64,000 bases of DNA from Asterella californica (GCA_036924285.1 JAYKYS010000001.1:667501-731500), one strand, 5' to 3'; positions 34,866 to 48,221 are shown, numbered from the stretch's first letter. Notes: generated from the letters alone by a model not told the origin. Numbers and translations: made by a program.

Positions 34866-37800
34866 ATGAGCAAGGCCCCGGACTTGGTGCTACTCCAACT
34901 TTTGCTACTTTTGTTCCTTTACCTGTTCGTGGCCCTTCTCTGCGCTCAGGACGGTATGCGGTCTAAGACTTGCCCAGCATGGAAATTACTCGCAACATGT
35001 CGCGGTCCCGACGACTACTGAACTGACAATTGCCTCTCTGCCATTCTATGTGTCATTCACGTTTTCTTACAGACTAGAGTATCTGTGGCTGCTCAATTGC
35101 TCAGTAGAAGAAACTTGTCGGGAACCTTTTCAGTCCCCAATTATTAGTTAGTTCATTTCATGGACGTCGTTTCTTCTGAGCTCGAAGTTTGACTGTCTCA
35201 TCGATCACCACCCGCGAGAATTCAGCGAGATTCGTCTCTTTTCCATATGGCCTACCATTTACTTGGCACATTAGACTGAAAAGGCTTGCATCTTGTCTAG
35301 GCACTCTCACACTGAATAATAGAATTAAGGGGCTGCTGGCAGAAGCTCTTTTGACACGCGATGAGAGCTCTGATAATGAGCTCCCGGATTCAGGCTAGCT
35401 AAATTCTGAAACAGCTGTCGACAATTGAACGGTGATGTCTCTATTCTACAGAAAATCTATGTCTTTGCGAATTGCTGATATTAAGCTCGAATTGGGATGC
35501 AGGATTTTTTAGCATCGACTGCGGCGCTGCAGAAGAGTCCATAGATAGTTTCGGTATATCGTGGGCGACAGATGACAGATATACCTCCACCGGAGTCAAT
35601 GTTGGCAGCCTAAATGACTCGAGGCTTGCAAATTCGACGAGCTTCCCTCAAGCAAAATCTCTGAGATATTTTCCGAATAACAGGAGAAAGTACTGTTATT
35701 CTCTGCCCGTGCGAACAGGCGCCACCTATTTGGTTCGAGCCGGTTTCTTCTACGGCAATTATGACAATCTCGACAAGCCTCCTGTATTCGGGCTCACGAT
35801 CGAGACTGCCTTTTGGACCAACGTCAGCTTCTTTAACGCACCAGCTAACGCGCAAGAGATTATAGTGCGAGCCACCAGAAACGTTCTTGATGTGTGTCTT
35901 GTGCGCTTCCAAGACACTCCCTTCATATCATCTTTGGAGTTGAGGCCTTTGAGCGACAGCATGTACACCAAAGTCCGGACCCAAGGGAACTGCTTTCTTC
36001 AGAAATTGATCAGATTGAATTGTGGCGCAGATCCTTCATCATCTCCAGTCAGGTGGAAGCAGATACTCGATCGCTGTCAGCTTCGTGATTACCATGCCCA
36101 TCCCAGTCTCTGTCCGCGCGCACGATCATGAATGAATCTGTTGGCTAACCAGCAATTCGTACTCCATCTTTGTTCGTGTCGAGGTTCTGAAGCAGCTTTT
36201 ACTTTTAAATCTCTCGTAACCTTAAACCGATCGAAATCGTGTTCGATGCTTCGGAATCTCATCCGGTTTGTCTTCGTTTACATACAGGTACCGTGATGAT
36301 CCTTACGATCGACTCTGGAATGCTGCCAATTCCGTCGATGACGCCTTGCAAGACGTATCCAGCAATAAGACTTTCCGAACTGACTCCATAGTCGATCAGC
36401 CCCCGGGAGCTGTCATGACTTCTGCGTGGGTATCGAACGGGAGGAGTTCGATCTCCCTCGATCTCCGTCAGTACTCGCCCCTTGTTTCACCCAATCAGAC
36501 TTTCTATGTCGCCTTCTACTTCGCTGAAGTGCAAGATGCTGGAAGCGTACTGAATTCTTCGAGAATATTCAACATTCTGCTGAATGGTGCGCTTTTCGAT
36601 GGACCACTGAATCTCACTGCGCTGGCTCCGGATGCTACTCTGGAATCTCACCAAAGTGACGTGCACTGGAACGGATCTAGTGCAAACTTTACGTTTGTCC
36701 CTACTGAAGACAGTAGTCTTGGACCTCTGCTGAACGCCATCGAGATTTATTCCGTATCCAATGAGTTCACTGAGGCAACCGATCTACAAGATGGTAGGTT
36801 CTGAGCTGATCTCTGAGAGAGCCCGTTCACGCATGCATGGGCAAGTTACTGCTCTTCAGTACCTGCATACTCCCAAGCTTTATCTGGATCTTATCACGTA
36901 CTGTGGCCTCTATGGACGCAATTCGAGTCCTCGGTTTCGTATGATCATTGTCTCGACTCTAAAGTGATTTCGGAAAAACTTGAATCATGCAGCACGAGCT
37001 CTCAGCGCATTGAAGAACACATTCAACTTGTTGGACTGGACGGGCGATCCGTGTTTACCCGTACCTTGGGACTGGCTGTCTTGTACGTCCGACGTTCCAC
37101 CACGAATATATCTGTTGTACGTTTTGCATTTACCCAACTCTTTCGGTCATATTCTTCATTCTTCTAAGACGTATGCTTCGGATCCTTTCTAGCGGGTCTG
37201 AACCGTCTGAACAGTTTTAAATATCGACTCTTCATGTTATAACTAGCCGTTTGCTTCGGATTCTGACCAGCGTCATTCTAGGGAGCTTCTGGTGTACAGT
37301 CTCGGAATGCAATCTACCGAGTCGGAGGATCTTTCCTTCACCACTGAGACTTGCTCGTTAAGTTCTTTGCTTCTAGCAAAGCGTGCTCAGTTATTCTTCT
37401 GTGATGAACAGGCTTCATTTCGATACTTGTTTTGCTCGAATGCAGGAATCTGTCTAAACTGAGTCTGGGTGGCCCTATTCCTCCAGAAATAACGCAGCTG
37501 GTGGAGTTAACTGATCTGTAAGCAACGCCCTGAAATCCAAGACTCAGAAACGTCACGCTGCAAGTTGGGACGTATTTGAACCAGCCGCTGAGAGTTTTAC
37601 TTTGATGCTTGTTCAAGGAGCTCATGATCAGAGAAAGCACGATCAAAATCTCAAGCCCGCAAAAGAAACTGTAATCAAAGTCGAAGAAATACAGCTTTAC
37701 TGACTTTCTGAAGCTCATGTTCGTGTAGGTTGCTGAATGATAATCTCTTGACGGGAGTTATTCCTGATTTCAGTCAACTCACTCACCTTCAAATACTGTG

Positions 37801-40800
37801 AGTTCCCTTTACTCCCAGGGCACCTCAAAGTGCTTTACACTCCTAATATTTCTCCTGCTGAAACTAAGGGATTTTCTTGACTGATCAGGCACTTGGAAGC
37901 GAACAAGCTCGAGGGAACCATTCCTGCCTGGCTTGGAAACCTCACAAACCTAAAGGAACTGTGAGTTCTCCTGTCTGCAGGGCTGTCACAAGAAGTCAGA
38001 CTGAACTCAGACCCAGCAACTTGGCTAATATGTTAGCCACAGGAGGAGATCTCTAGTTTGCAGTTTGCCAAGGACATCCTCTTTGATTCGAGAGCTACCG
38101 TAGTTGAAAGTTACAGCTGCACAAGGGTGATTGCTTTAATCTCGTCATGCGCCCTAGCTGTTCAGTCCTTCTGGAAATCCGACCATATCATGGGGAATGT
38201 AATACTAGAAGCAACCGTATCCCCCTTTAACTGCTCATGGAAGCACATTGATATTTTTGTCTGCTGACTTCTCAGCCGTCTCGAAGGCAACAACTTCACT
38301 GGACCTGTTCCACAAGCAATATTAGACAAGGCGAGGAAGGGATCATTAAATTATAGGTAACTACAAGTTGTCGAAGCACAGACCCACACAAATCTTTATC
38401 AAGCTTTGTAAGCTGCCAACCATCAACTTAGGTCTGAGAGAGTTGAGAGTCGAAGCTGTACGCTTATCTTGTCAATTACAGGAAATGCAGTTAGTGCACA
38501 TCAAGAGTCCATATCTGATGCTTTTGCTTCTTATTGTTCCCAACTACTCTAGTGGTCCAGGAAACCCGTGTCTATGCAGCAATGGGCCGGCTCAGTGTCC
38601 ATGTCCGCTGAAAGGGACAAACTCAGGAAAGGGCCAAAGCAGTGCACGCATCTGGGGTGGAGTGATTGGGGCCCTGCTCAGCTTACTAGCACTCGGACTA
38701 GCATCTATCACCATAGCTCGATACTACAAGCGCAAGTCAGCCCGTCCTTCTTCTCTGAAAGGTACAGTTAAAAAATTTCTTCCGTTGTTTGCAAGCGCTT
38801 CCAGTTGGATATATAGCCCTTTCACCGCCATGGTTTTGAACTAATGAACCTAGGCCGAGGATGATGCTGAAAACTGAGAAACAACTGAGAAGCAACGGCT
38901 TCATGTTTGAAAGGTGGGGAGAGAGAGACCTCTGGACGGCTTTTGTCACTACGGAATACGGCCCGGGCTTCACCAGACATTCACCCACAGCTTCTGTTCT
39001 CGTACAACGAGGTAAAGGTTGCCACGAGCAACTTCAAACGTTTACTCGGGGAAGGCCGCTTTGGACCTGTTTATTATGGTCAACTGCTCGATGGTCAAGA
39101 GATAGCTGTTAAAGTAATGGAGGCTAAGGAAGATCACGGCTACAGAGATTTCAGTTCTGAGGTGAAGTACAGAACCTGTGCATTCTCTTTAGGAAGATGC
39201 ATCTAACTTGTCTTCTGACTGTTGACATTTTTAAAGCTCATGCAAGCTGGTCATAAGTACTGCATGTACACCTGATATCGTGTTGAATGTGAAGGACCAC
39301 ATGTGACCCTCTACCGACAGTTTGAAAGTATTTCTTACTGAAGTTTCTCATGGTCTCTGTGGGCAACAATCAGATCGAACTCATTTCTAGAGTTCGACAC
39401 AAGAACCTCGTGAGATTCATCGGTTACTGCAGAGAACCTGAAAGGCAGTACCTGATATACGAGTTCATGGTAGAAGGAACCCTCCAGGATCATCTGGTTG
39501 GTGAGTCTAATTTTCGTCCCTCTGTTCTTCTTTGACTGATCGCCTAACATCTAGAAAATCTGATATTTCCTGTACTGCCCTCTAGCAGCACCCTGCTGCC
39601 TGACAAGTCTTGCTCAAGCTTAATTCAACTCTTCAACTGGGACGACGGCTCCTCTAAGCTGTACTGTCAAGTAGGTGAATGCCTTATAGTGAGCTGATGG
39701 TCATATGAGACTGCCTCGAAATCTCGATGCGGGTCAAGGTCTTACTTGCCTGACAGTCCCTTGGAACATCGTGTGATCTGCTTGTGATGTCCTCCTGGCA
39801 GGTCCGCAAGCGAAGAATAACCCACTGGATTGGAGGAATCGCCTCGATATTGCGTTGAATGCTGGTCGAGGTAGAACGCTTTCAGCTGGCTTTGCTTTTC
39901 TTGAGGCCTCGCCTCCGGACATCCAATTAGGGTTGAAACGGTCCCTACGAACATAAAAGTCCTAGAAAGTAGATTTATCTGAAGAAATTGCAATACGTAC
40001 CTCACGTGTCATGTATCAGGATTGGAGTATCTGCACACAAATGCCAAAGAAACTCATCGTGACGTGAAGAGTTCGAACGTACTTCTCAACTCGAGGCTAA
40101 TGGCGAAGCTTGGTGAGTTTGGAATTTCTGAAATTTCTCGGAATCGTAAGGAGAACTTCAGCCATGTTGCGAAGATTGCACGACTCAGCGCCTGCTACCT
40201 CGATCCTGAGTACGTCTCGTTCGCTCCTGGGATAAGTAACGAGTCTGTCACTTCCCTGCCTCATATACCTCTCAATTCTGAACATCCTTCCATTCGGCGT
40301 GACGCTTGCTGCAGATATTATGGTTCACAACAATGGACTCAGAAGAGCGATATATACAGTTTCGGAGTTGTCTTGTTGGAACTCATCTGTGGAAGAGAGC
40401 CTATCAACGATAATCTGCCTCTGGATCAAAGAAACATCATTGAATGGGTATGTCATACATTGCAAGTACTACATGTTTACCTTCTCCCATGACTTTAGTA
40501 GCTTGCTAGAGCGTCCGAATGTAAGAAACAATGCCAGCAGAACACAGCCCGCTCGTTTCTTGCCGTTGTGATCAGAGCGTAAGACAGTGTACCTCTGCAA
40601 GTTAAGGTTAGATTACTGAGGGGGAAAGCCTTAGCTCATGCTACATCGAGTTCTGGAGCTTCAGGGTGCAGCTATTGACATGGCTCTTGTCCAATGAATG
40701 TGGTCCAGGTGAGGCCCGTCGTCCAAGCACCAAACAACGTGAAGAACGTCGTAGATCCCAAGCTGGCAGGTGCATATAACTCGTCAGCGATGTGGAAAGT

Positions 40801-41125
40801 AGTGAGGATTGCGAACCAGTGTCTGGAACCTCGATCTGCAGATCGACCGACTGTGAGTCAAGTGGTCCAGGACCTCATGGTGGCCATAGACATGGAGTCC
40901 GGTATATTTCATGGTCTGACAGACTTGAGCTCCGACAGCTCTATGGAAAGGAGCATTAAGCTGCCTCTTACCTTGAAGTCCAGCCAATATAGCCATCGTG
41001 CAGGCAGGAAGCCCTCTGGAGACTTCACATCTCTGCAGTTAGATCTTCTAGAATCATCTGCAGAACATGACCTGTTTTCAATCTCACAATCAAATTTTTT
41101 GCCCCAATCCCATATCTCTTCTTGA
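34866..41125 (+). CDS. Malectin-like/LRR receptor protein kinase (LRR-I, At1g67720-like)
   Basis: Plasma-membrane receptor kinase. Fifteen exons: 34866-34953, 35503-36052, 36288-36793, 36993-37116, 37446-37517, 37729-37797, 37889-37960, 38276-38356, 38553-38761, 38914-39161, 39374-39500, 39802-39870, 40020-40209, 40315-40447 and 40709-41125. They total 2955 nt (984 aa), in phase throughout. Residues 1-28 are a signal peptide and 30-390 the malectin-like domain (SIDCGA, RYFPN, YYGNYD-like FYGNYD, RDDPYDRLW). WTGDPCLPVPWDWLSC precedes three to four LRRs on 69-81-nt exons (423-521). The transmembrane segment is 555-575. The kinase has the glycine loop GEGRFGPVYYG (636-646), Lys657 in AVK and HRD at 751-753. 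The DFG motif is EFG (771-773), and the usual KGT-GYLDPEY is RLSACYLDPEY. The exon 10 start, at a weak TTTGAAAG acceptor, is the least certain junction. Activity may be reduced or absent. Confidence 0.92.
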
Positions 41126-41528
41126 TAGGAGATACACTGTGACTTACAAGAAATAAGACGCTCAAAAACCTACACATGACGGACTCGGAATCGTATAGCA
41201 AACTATCTATCATTCCTTTCAGACTTCACTCCGAGGTTTGAGTCGAAACAGTGGGAAATGATCTTATCTGGGACCCAGGATACTCATCATGGGAGCTGTA
41301 GTGACTGGTGTTAGAGAGAAGCGAGGATAACTATTCCTTGCAATGCTATCCATTTTTCGCCAGGTCGTACTAATAGGCACAATGCTTGTAAATTACTCAA
41401 ACCTTCTGGAACAACGATAGTTCCGAAGCTAGCCCCGCTTCCAACTTCTGGGAGAGTGGACAAATTTTGACACAACACCGCTGCACTTGGTACGATAGTC
41501 CTGGACTCTGATACAGATTTCCAGAAGT

Positions 41529-41672
41529 GAGAGTGGTCTCTATATACGGATCTTGTCTATGCTTTTGGTGAGGATCATTGAGAGTGGTCTCTATATACGG
41601 ATCTTGTCTATGCTTTTGGTGAGGATCATTGAGAGTGGTCTCTATATACGGATCTTGTCTATGCTTTTGGTG
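41529..41672. repeat. 51-bp minisatellite, 2.8 units
   Basis: Two complete identical 51-bp units (41529-41579, 41580-41630) are followed by 42 bp of a third. Each begins GAGAGTGGTCTCTATATACG. Because 51 is a multiple of three, both strands stay open across it, producing repeated 17-residue blocks in frames that are probably not real proteins. The units are identical, so the expansion is recent. Confidence 0.95.
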
Positions 41673-41989
41673 TGGAATGATCCTCCTTCTGTAGCCACGT
41701 TCTTTCATCCCAGAGTACATGATCAGCCATTACATCAGAGTTCTATCCGTACAACGGCAGCAAACCCAAAGCCGTCATTCCTGCTAGCCTAATTTCTATA
41801 ACAATGTGCTGAATTTTGCCTCTCTGGTTGCACTAGGCCGATGTTTTCCTCCGAGAGAGATGCTGATCTCGAGACGGTCAAACCATTCCTGAGGAAAAAG
41901 TAGGGGCTCATTTTCTTTTTATGCGCGCTGGAGATCGCAGCGTCAACCACCTCACCCTTCGCTACGGCATTGTGCTCGAGCTCTGCTGA

Positions 41990-42065
41990 AGCGAAAGAGT
42001 GGTGTAGTGGTATCAACAAAGCCGAACTCGGACGGATTCTAGCCCCACAACTGGGTAACAGCAGT
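41990..42065 (+). other. tRNA-like remnant (possible SINE head)
   Basis: TGGTGTAGTGGTAT at 42000-42013 matches a pol III A box. A B-box-like word, GGATTCTAGCC, lies at 42034-42044, two bases from GGTTCRANNCC. The spacing fits tRNA-derived DNA. No complete cloverleaf can be drawn. Confidence 0.35.
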
Positions 42066-42885
42066 TCTCTGTTACTCCTCCTCCTCCTCCTCTGTGTATA
42101 ATCTCAGATGGACAAATGTGTCTTTCCAGCTTGTAGATATAAAACTTGTAAGGTCATGGCCACGCAAACCTGTTGTGTAATATCGATCAGGTTGGTTTGA
42201 CAGCACTGCTGTATCTTTATGTCGCGAGACGTTAAACTTCTAGTAAATTTCAGTCGTCCGTAAGTTCGTCATCACAGCTAGTTACGAACTTACGATCGCT
42301 TGGAGTTTTGTACGTTTTGTTGGTTTACGGTTTTCATCAACCTCTTCACTTCATTCAGTGCTCATTCATTTGTTCTGGCCTTCGACCGATGTTTGCTCCT
42401 GGCTGGACTGCTACTGTCTGTGTTCGTTAAACTTCTTGCCCCTCTGTCTCTTGCTTCTTCTGGTTACGAATGCGTGGAAATATTTTCCATTAATCTAAAT
42501 CTAGGGAGATCTAATCTAAATCTAAGGGTACCATCTAAGGAAATAGAATTCCGTAGCGGGCAAGAAAAAGCTCACGGGCAAATTGGGCGATTCGCGTTTA
42601 GTAACTTTGTCTGGGCCCGTATCATCTACCTGCGACCATTTTAGGAGATCGCTCGTATAAGCTTTCAAAAAGTTTACACGAGCGATTCACCTCACGCGGA
42701 AGAAAGAAAACCCTAAACCTATCCGCAAGAAACCGCCCGTCACCCGAAACTGTAGCAGCCGGGACACAATACTGTCAAAAGATTCTAACTCTGACACCTA
42801 ATACCACGCAAAGACCTCGGAGGAGTCTATCCAGTTGCAAACCCTTCGGCTTATGATCGGTACCGCTTCGTTTACTGCGGACTAG

Positions 42886-43110
42886 CTGGAGGAATTTGGG
42901 GTAAAAGCATTAGAACAGCGAAGGGACGTAACGAAGCTCGAGTGGCGATGGCAACAGGAGCGACTAGCTATAGATTCTAAGCAGATATTCAAAGAAGGTA
43001 TCTACACCACTTGGCTGAAGGATCGGCTAGTAAAAGAAGCCAATAACAAGAACAAGACAATAGCAGAAATTTTGAGCATAAGAGACCTATATGGAACATG
43101 TATTTCGTAA
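42886..43110 (+). CDS. Unrecognised 74-codon open frame
   Basis: Open between two stops without an early Met. It reads EQRRDVTKLEWRWQQERLAI and then a Lys/Asn-rich segment before TAA. The charged, helical composition could come from a retroelement gag or be an exon of an unknown gene. Nothing around it helps. Confidence 0.2.
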   Translation: MEEFGVKALEQRRDVTKLEWRWQQERLAIDSKQIFKEGIYTTWLKDRLVKEANNKNKTIAEILSIRDLYGTCIS

Positions 43111-44858
43111 AGATGACTGAAAGACGCAACGGGCAGGCAAACGGGTAAGGCAGAGACGGAGGCACCACAAAAGTCAATACTTCCCTGATAAAGTTTACCC
43201 GCTAGAAGCCGGCCCCAAGGCGTGGATGGGTGAGATGCCTACTGCAGCAGGCTTTTGATCATGAATGTTAGGCACGTTAAACGAAGGGGCCAGTCCCTCG
43301 GAGTCTAGCAGATCCGTAGCCGCTTGGCAAAGGGTTTCTCTTTGAAACATGATCACCTGGCCCAGGCAGTCCAGTTCGTGATGGACCTTCCATCATCTGT
43401 TTCATATCTTGTAACTCGTATCTAACGCGAAGTCTGCTAACCGTTTGGTCCGCCCGTTCAGATCAACTCGTGCCCCACAACAAAGTCTTCTGCTTCTAAT
43501 TCTACCGTGGTTCTTTCTACCTATGGACATCCTTGTTTGTCAGGTTTATGGGGAACATTTCTCAGCCCTTCTGAGAGTTCCGGAACTAGGAGTTCCGGAA
43601 ACTTGATCGTACTACATTGCATTTACGAATTAAATGAGATAAGTGAACTGGAAAATTAGACTATCAGTAGATGGTTGTCACAAATACCTTGCGTACAATC
43701 CTGCTCCAAACGTACAATTTGCCGTTGCTAACCCCGCCGATGATGATCGCTCTTGTCATTCCCCACAAACATGCTCACTCTTCTTTTATCACAAGGGAGA
43801 CTGCGTTATGCCTCTATCTAATGCTCCATGCTTGTATCAGAACCCGTCCCCAATCTTCAACCTGCCTGTCCCTCAACCGAGGCAGAACAACAGTCGAGGG
43901 AACTACAAGACGAGGGAACAGAACAACAAGACGAGGGAACGGCATTTACTTCCTATTCTCACCAGAAAGAACCAGCAATACAGAAACAGTAATGAGAAAA
44001 AAGCTAAGTGTGCATGATACAAAAAGATACAGGGTGCCGGGTTCTGGAAGTTTCAGTACCGCTCAAGAGATAACATCCCACATTTACACACTGAAAATGA
44101 CAAGCACACACTGAATGTTCGTGTAGAGACCACCATGAAGTTGTTTCTGGATATTTACATGAGGGTGATCCCTGTTACAAAAATTGGTGTTCTCATGCGT
44201 GCATAAGAACGGAAGTGATAAAAGCCCGATAGAAAACGGATGTACTCGTCAAGAAGAAAAATGACGAAGAGGCGAGGCTGACCCTACAAAAAACTTGCGG
44301 AGCCTGAAAAAGCACAGTCCAGGGATGCTTCGAAAAGAAGACAGACAAAGACAATCGAAGAGAAAAAAACTCTTAGATCACAGGCGTGAATATACATGTT
44401 TGATGTGTTTGTTGGCTCACTGACTGTGTCCATCATTGTCGGATGAAGGCAGAACGAAATCAACTGTTGACAAGTCTTTGTCAAGCTCTGATGACAGACC
44501 GTGTTCTGGGTAATCTATAACTCATGCTGTCGGAAAGTTCTCACGTTAGTTCTATTTGTCTATCTATCGACCTATCTGTCCAGCCAGGTAGGCATTAATG
44601 GACAGACTACTGACTGTGTTCGGCTACAAGTCCACAAAACCAATTTTGTGAAATGGTTACCGCCGTGAGGGAGCACTACAGATAAATACGTTGGGCTCAA
44701 GCGTGAATGAATATCTGTCTTGGTTGTGCGTCAGTGTGACTGGACACTCGTAATCCTAGTTTCTCCTATTTTACAGCAATTAACTGACTCCAAGTGCCAC
44801 CACACGGAACAATCACTGAAGAGGAAAAAGACCCGTCTGCATGCTTCGCTTGCTAATG

Positions 44859-47756
44859 CTACCACGTCCACCAATCTGCGATCTTCAGCCTCTGCTGGCG
44901 GTGCATCTTCAGTTTTATGGCAGGAACTTTTCTGTGCAACTGCTTCCAAATCATATTCACTGCGTCGTCCCTCTTGGATGGAGACTGATACTCGAAATGA
45001 TAACTAACTTGTTTCAACCTAGACCACATCTTCAGCCACTGTTCTTGGTTGATACTCCTCAACTGTGCCAGGAGCCAACCCGGTTGCAAGGACTCCTCTA
45101 CCGAGTAGAACAACGAAAAGGTAGTATAATCAAGGTCGTCCTCATAGGGAAGCTCAATCTTATCACTGATTATCACTGGAATGCAGTGGCTTGCTATGGC
45201 ATCAAAGAGGCGACACGACGATGGTGTGTCCCCTGCTGGGTGCAGGCAGAATTTCGAGTTTCGCATACCAGCTGTAGCCTGCAGCAAGACATTGTGCTTC
45301 CAAAATAAGCCACAGAAGAAAATGGAGGTTAACTGGCACTACGGTAATCTACATGTACGGGCCAAATCCTTGACCAAAGAAAAGAGCAGATTCGAACAGC
45401 ACATGCAAGTGGCGCTTAGCACGCTTGTAACTTTGAACCGAACTTAACTGGATGAGTCTGCTGAACCCTACTTAAGGACAGTTCAAGGCGTCAGAGAAGA
45501 ACATGACCTACAATTCCAAACAGATTTCTGGAGGACTCACCTGCTGAAGCCCTATGTCAGTTGCTGTTCCTTCTTCGAAGTGAACTCCAGTTTCATTTTG
45601 AACAAGATTCGCTAGCTGTGTTCTCACTACACCATCCTGAAGAGTCAACCCACATCAACGGTAAGACAACAATCCACAGGAGTAGCTCGTTATTCCGCAC
45701 GTAGTAAGTGCACTAGGAGGTTTTTAACTCGGGAAAAGAACATAAGTGAAGGCTGATGATGCTTCCACTTGCTCTAGTCTATATCATGTTAACAAGAGCT
45801 TCTACCTAGGGAAAGTAAACAAACGAAGGCTCAGTGATGCTTCCTCTTGCTCTATATAAATCCAAGGATGACAGAGCTAGGATCGGGACACGAACATCTT
45901 TGCGTCTGATTCGCCCTTGGAAAAAGAGGAGCGTCTTTCGTGAATTAAAGGGATCATCGTCGTTATCATCCTCGTATGTGGGGACAACGTGAGTGTAAGG
46001 GGCCACCACATCCTTCTTCAAAGAGGACACTTCAGGAGGATTACGTCCAAAGTCAGCAACGATGAAGATCGATGCGTTGAGAAGATTCCTGTACAACCTG
46101 TATGAAACGTACAATCATCAAAAAGACGAAATTGCACGGACACCTACCTATGGCAACACACTATATATGACTGCACATGCCAGAGAAGCTGCTCAGAACC
46201 CCTTGCCTCGGTATTACCAAAAGAAGAATTACTCTTCATTCATGGCTCATGGACAAAAACAGAAAGAGAATTCTGTTTGCTCGTCTTCGTGTCGTAGTAG
46301 CTTTTACCGCGCACGTAGGCAATTAGAGCGACAATATATCTGATGAAACTACCAGAGACGCTCAGAACGTAATCTGTAGAAAGGAATAGCTCAGATGTGA
46401 CTTGGGAAAGAGTTGAATTTTCTTTGTAACCCCAATGAAAACGGAATGAGGTAGAAAATGCATGACGTATCAACAGGACCAAGATGCCGTACCTGAAAGC
46501 ATTCGGATGATGTATCGCAACTATATGGTCTTCGCCCCCGGAACGCTGCCAGTAAGGAGATTCCATAACCAGTTTCGTAGCTTCCTCCTGTGGTGACATC
46601 CATGAATTTTTCACCTGACATTGTGTTACCAAACTGCTCCAAAATCCGAGAACAATTTCTAGCTTCATCTCCAAAATTTAATTTAACCCAATCGGTAGTC
46701 TAAGAGAGGTGATCGTCGTCATGGAAAGGCTCGAAGAAAGCTCGCGTCCTTTTAAACGGCCCATCCCACAGATCAAAGCAATTTAAGTTAGCGAAGCTGA
46801 CATTTAAACAGATAAATGATTCAATCAACTTTTGCACTTCGATTCGGAGGGCGTAATGAACCTACTAGGGACCTGCTGATTTACAACCTTATATCGGATA
46901 GATCGACGGGGTAACGGATCTCTTTAGTTCTAATTTTGAATTCTGTCTATCCCAGGTTGATGATCCTTGTCCCATGCGTGAGAAGTGTGTCCGTCATGGT
47001 TGGACAACACTTCTACCCGATCAAAGACATGCGGCGGCGAATTTGATTATAGTGCACTATACCCGAAACTGGAGGAGGCCAATTTCGGGAACAGGTGGCA
47101 CTAGCACTACACGAAGTTGACCACGAGAAATTCAAAAGCACAACACACTCCCTCTGCTGGAAATTAGCCATTCTCGCGAATGGCCTGAAACTTACTTGTA
47201 AGAGCTTGTCTTTCTCAGTTTCCGGATCTCTCATATAGTGACCAAATCTGTTGAAGCTCAGAGAGGAGAAAAAGGGCACGAAAAAAAGATCAGCCTGCTC
47301 TGGACTTTTGACACGAACTACTTGTCTGTCCCCATCTCTGCTCGCACGGTTGTCTAGAAGATCTACCATCAGCCAATACTCGACATTATGCTGCTTCTTG
47401 AGTCCTGACTTTCCCGGCCAAGCTGGAGGAACCTCATCATCTGTCCACGGTAAATCTTGGTCGAGTGTGGTGTTCTTCAGCAGTCCCAGGTGCAACCTCC
47501 GAGGAAAATTATAGAGATACACCTTAAGCCGACAAGGCTCTACCGAGTATCCTGACCTTAACTGTCCAGTACTGTAATCCGTTGATAGGTAGTCTGCAGT
47601 GTAGTCCGCTGACTTGGACCACATCAACCAATCCAACAGGATTTTTTCTGACAAGCTAGTCCCCGTGAAAAAAATTGGTAGAACCAAAGAAAGGGCCACC
47701 ACGGCTGCTATGATCGAGCAGGTCCATCCCTTCAAGCTTCTCCCCTTAGGAACCAT
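44859..47756 (-). CDS. Exostosin-family glycosyltransferase (GT47)
   Basis: Golgi type II membrane glycosyltransferase of the plant GT47 family, whose members make wall polysaccharides; closest in my memory to the At1g34270/ARAD-like group. Five exons on the minus strand: 47756-47196, 46614-46493, 46088-45896, 45636-45541 and 45278-44859. They total 1392 nt (463 aa), in phase. A short basic N-terminus and a membrane anchor (about 13-33) come first. [16 protein letters not shown] and [15 protein letters not shown] follow, then [42 protein letters not shown] and [12 protein letters not shown]. The signature [20 protein letters not shown] is complete and is followed by [20 protein letters not shown]-terminal W-rich ADWWTW then stop. 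The donor of exon 3 (GAT/GTTCGT) is weak, but phase and motif order (RKD-DGVVR) support it. The acceptor sugar cannot be told from sequence. Confidence 0.93.
45728..45870 (-). repeat. 78-bp-period duplication inside GT47 intron 3
   Basis: Read on the plus strand, GGGAAAAGAACATAAGTGAAG (about 45731) and GGGAAAGTAAACAAACGAAG (about 45809) each lead into GATGCTTCC-CTTGCTCTA. They form two diverged copies of about 58 bp. Both lie between exons 3 and 4. Confidence 0.6.
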
Positions 47757-48221
47757 CGTTGCAGAAGATGTACTTAAAATAACTCGACAAATTTGCTTCC
47801 TCCGAATTCGTCAACTTGATCTCAGGCCACGCGCCAACCTCATGCGTCCTAGAAACCGAATGCTCGATCCACGCGTATTCTCCTCCTTCGCATACCAGGG
47901 ACTCGAAGATTCCAACACTAGTGATGCTCCAGTATCTTGCCAGTCTGGATCCCGCAGCAGCAGATCCATTTCCTCAGCTCATTCCTCTCGGGCTTCCGGT
48001 CTCCCCATTGCTCAAACCCACTCAATGTCTTGAGAGAAAAATTCACCCCCAAGCTTCTAACTGCGCATCCTAGCTTCTCGTCACATCGTCTAATACTCGA
48101 GATCTGCACATACACAAAGCCTCATAGAGTGCATGACTTCGCTGGACGACCAAAGGAAGAGAAAGACCGCTTTTGAGCTCTCAATTCATCACGAACATAA
48201 ACATACGATGAAGAGTGCAAG
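47757..48221. promoter_or_regulatory. Likely divergent upstream region of GT47 and the 48.2-kb frame
   Basis: The GT47 start codon at 47756 points left and the possible gene at 48222 points right, leaving 465 bp between them. No specific motif is claimed. The role is inferred from position only. Confidence 0.25.

Larger units (their letters stand above)
41126..44858. other. Interval between the kinase and GT47 genes
   Basis: Holds the 51-bp minisatellite (41529-41672), a tRNA-like remnant (41990-42065), a CTC microsatellite near 42075 and a 74-codon open frame at 42886-43110. Two overlapping plus-strand frames at 43643-44114 share a repeated ACAAGACGAGGGAAC word and have no domain. About 44115-44858 is the 3' flank of the GT47 gene. 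Confidence 0.45.

Noticed and set aside
41529..41672. CRISPR-like array
   Set aside because: Units are directly abutting with no unique spacers, and the genome is eukaryotic.
41397..41792. Repeat-containing frames on both strands (DPHQKHRQDPYIETTLN blocks)
   Set aside because: Produced by a 51-bp minisatellite whose length is a multiple of three; no independent coding evidence.
43643..44114. Two overlapping frames of 124 and 147 codons
   Set aside because: They overlap in different frames and share low-complexity Arg/Asn/Thr runs caused by a short DNA repeat; no domain.
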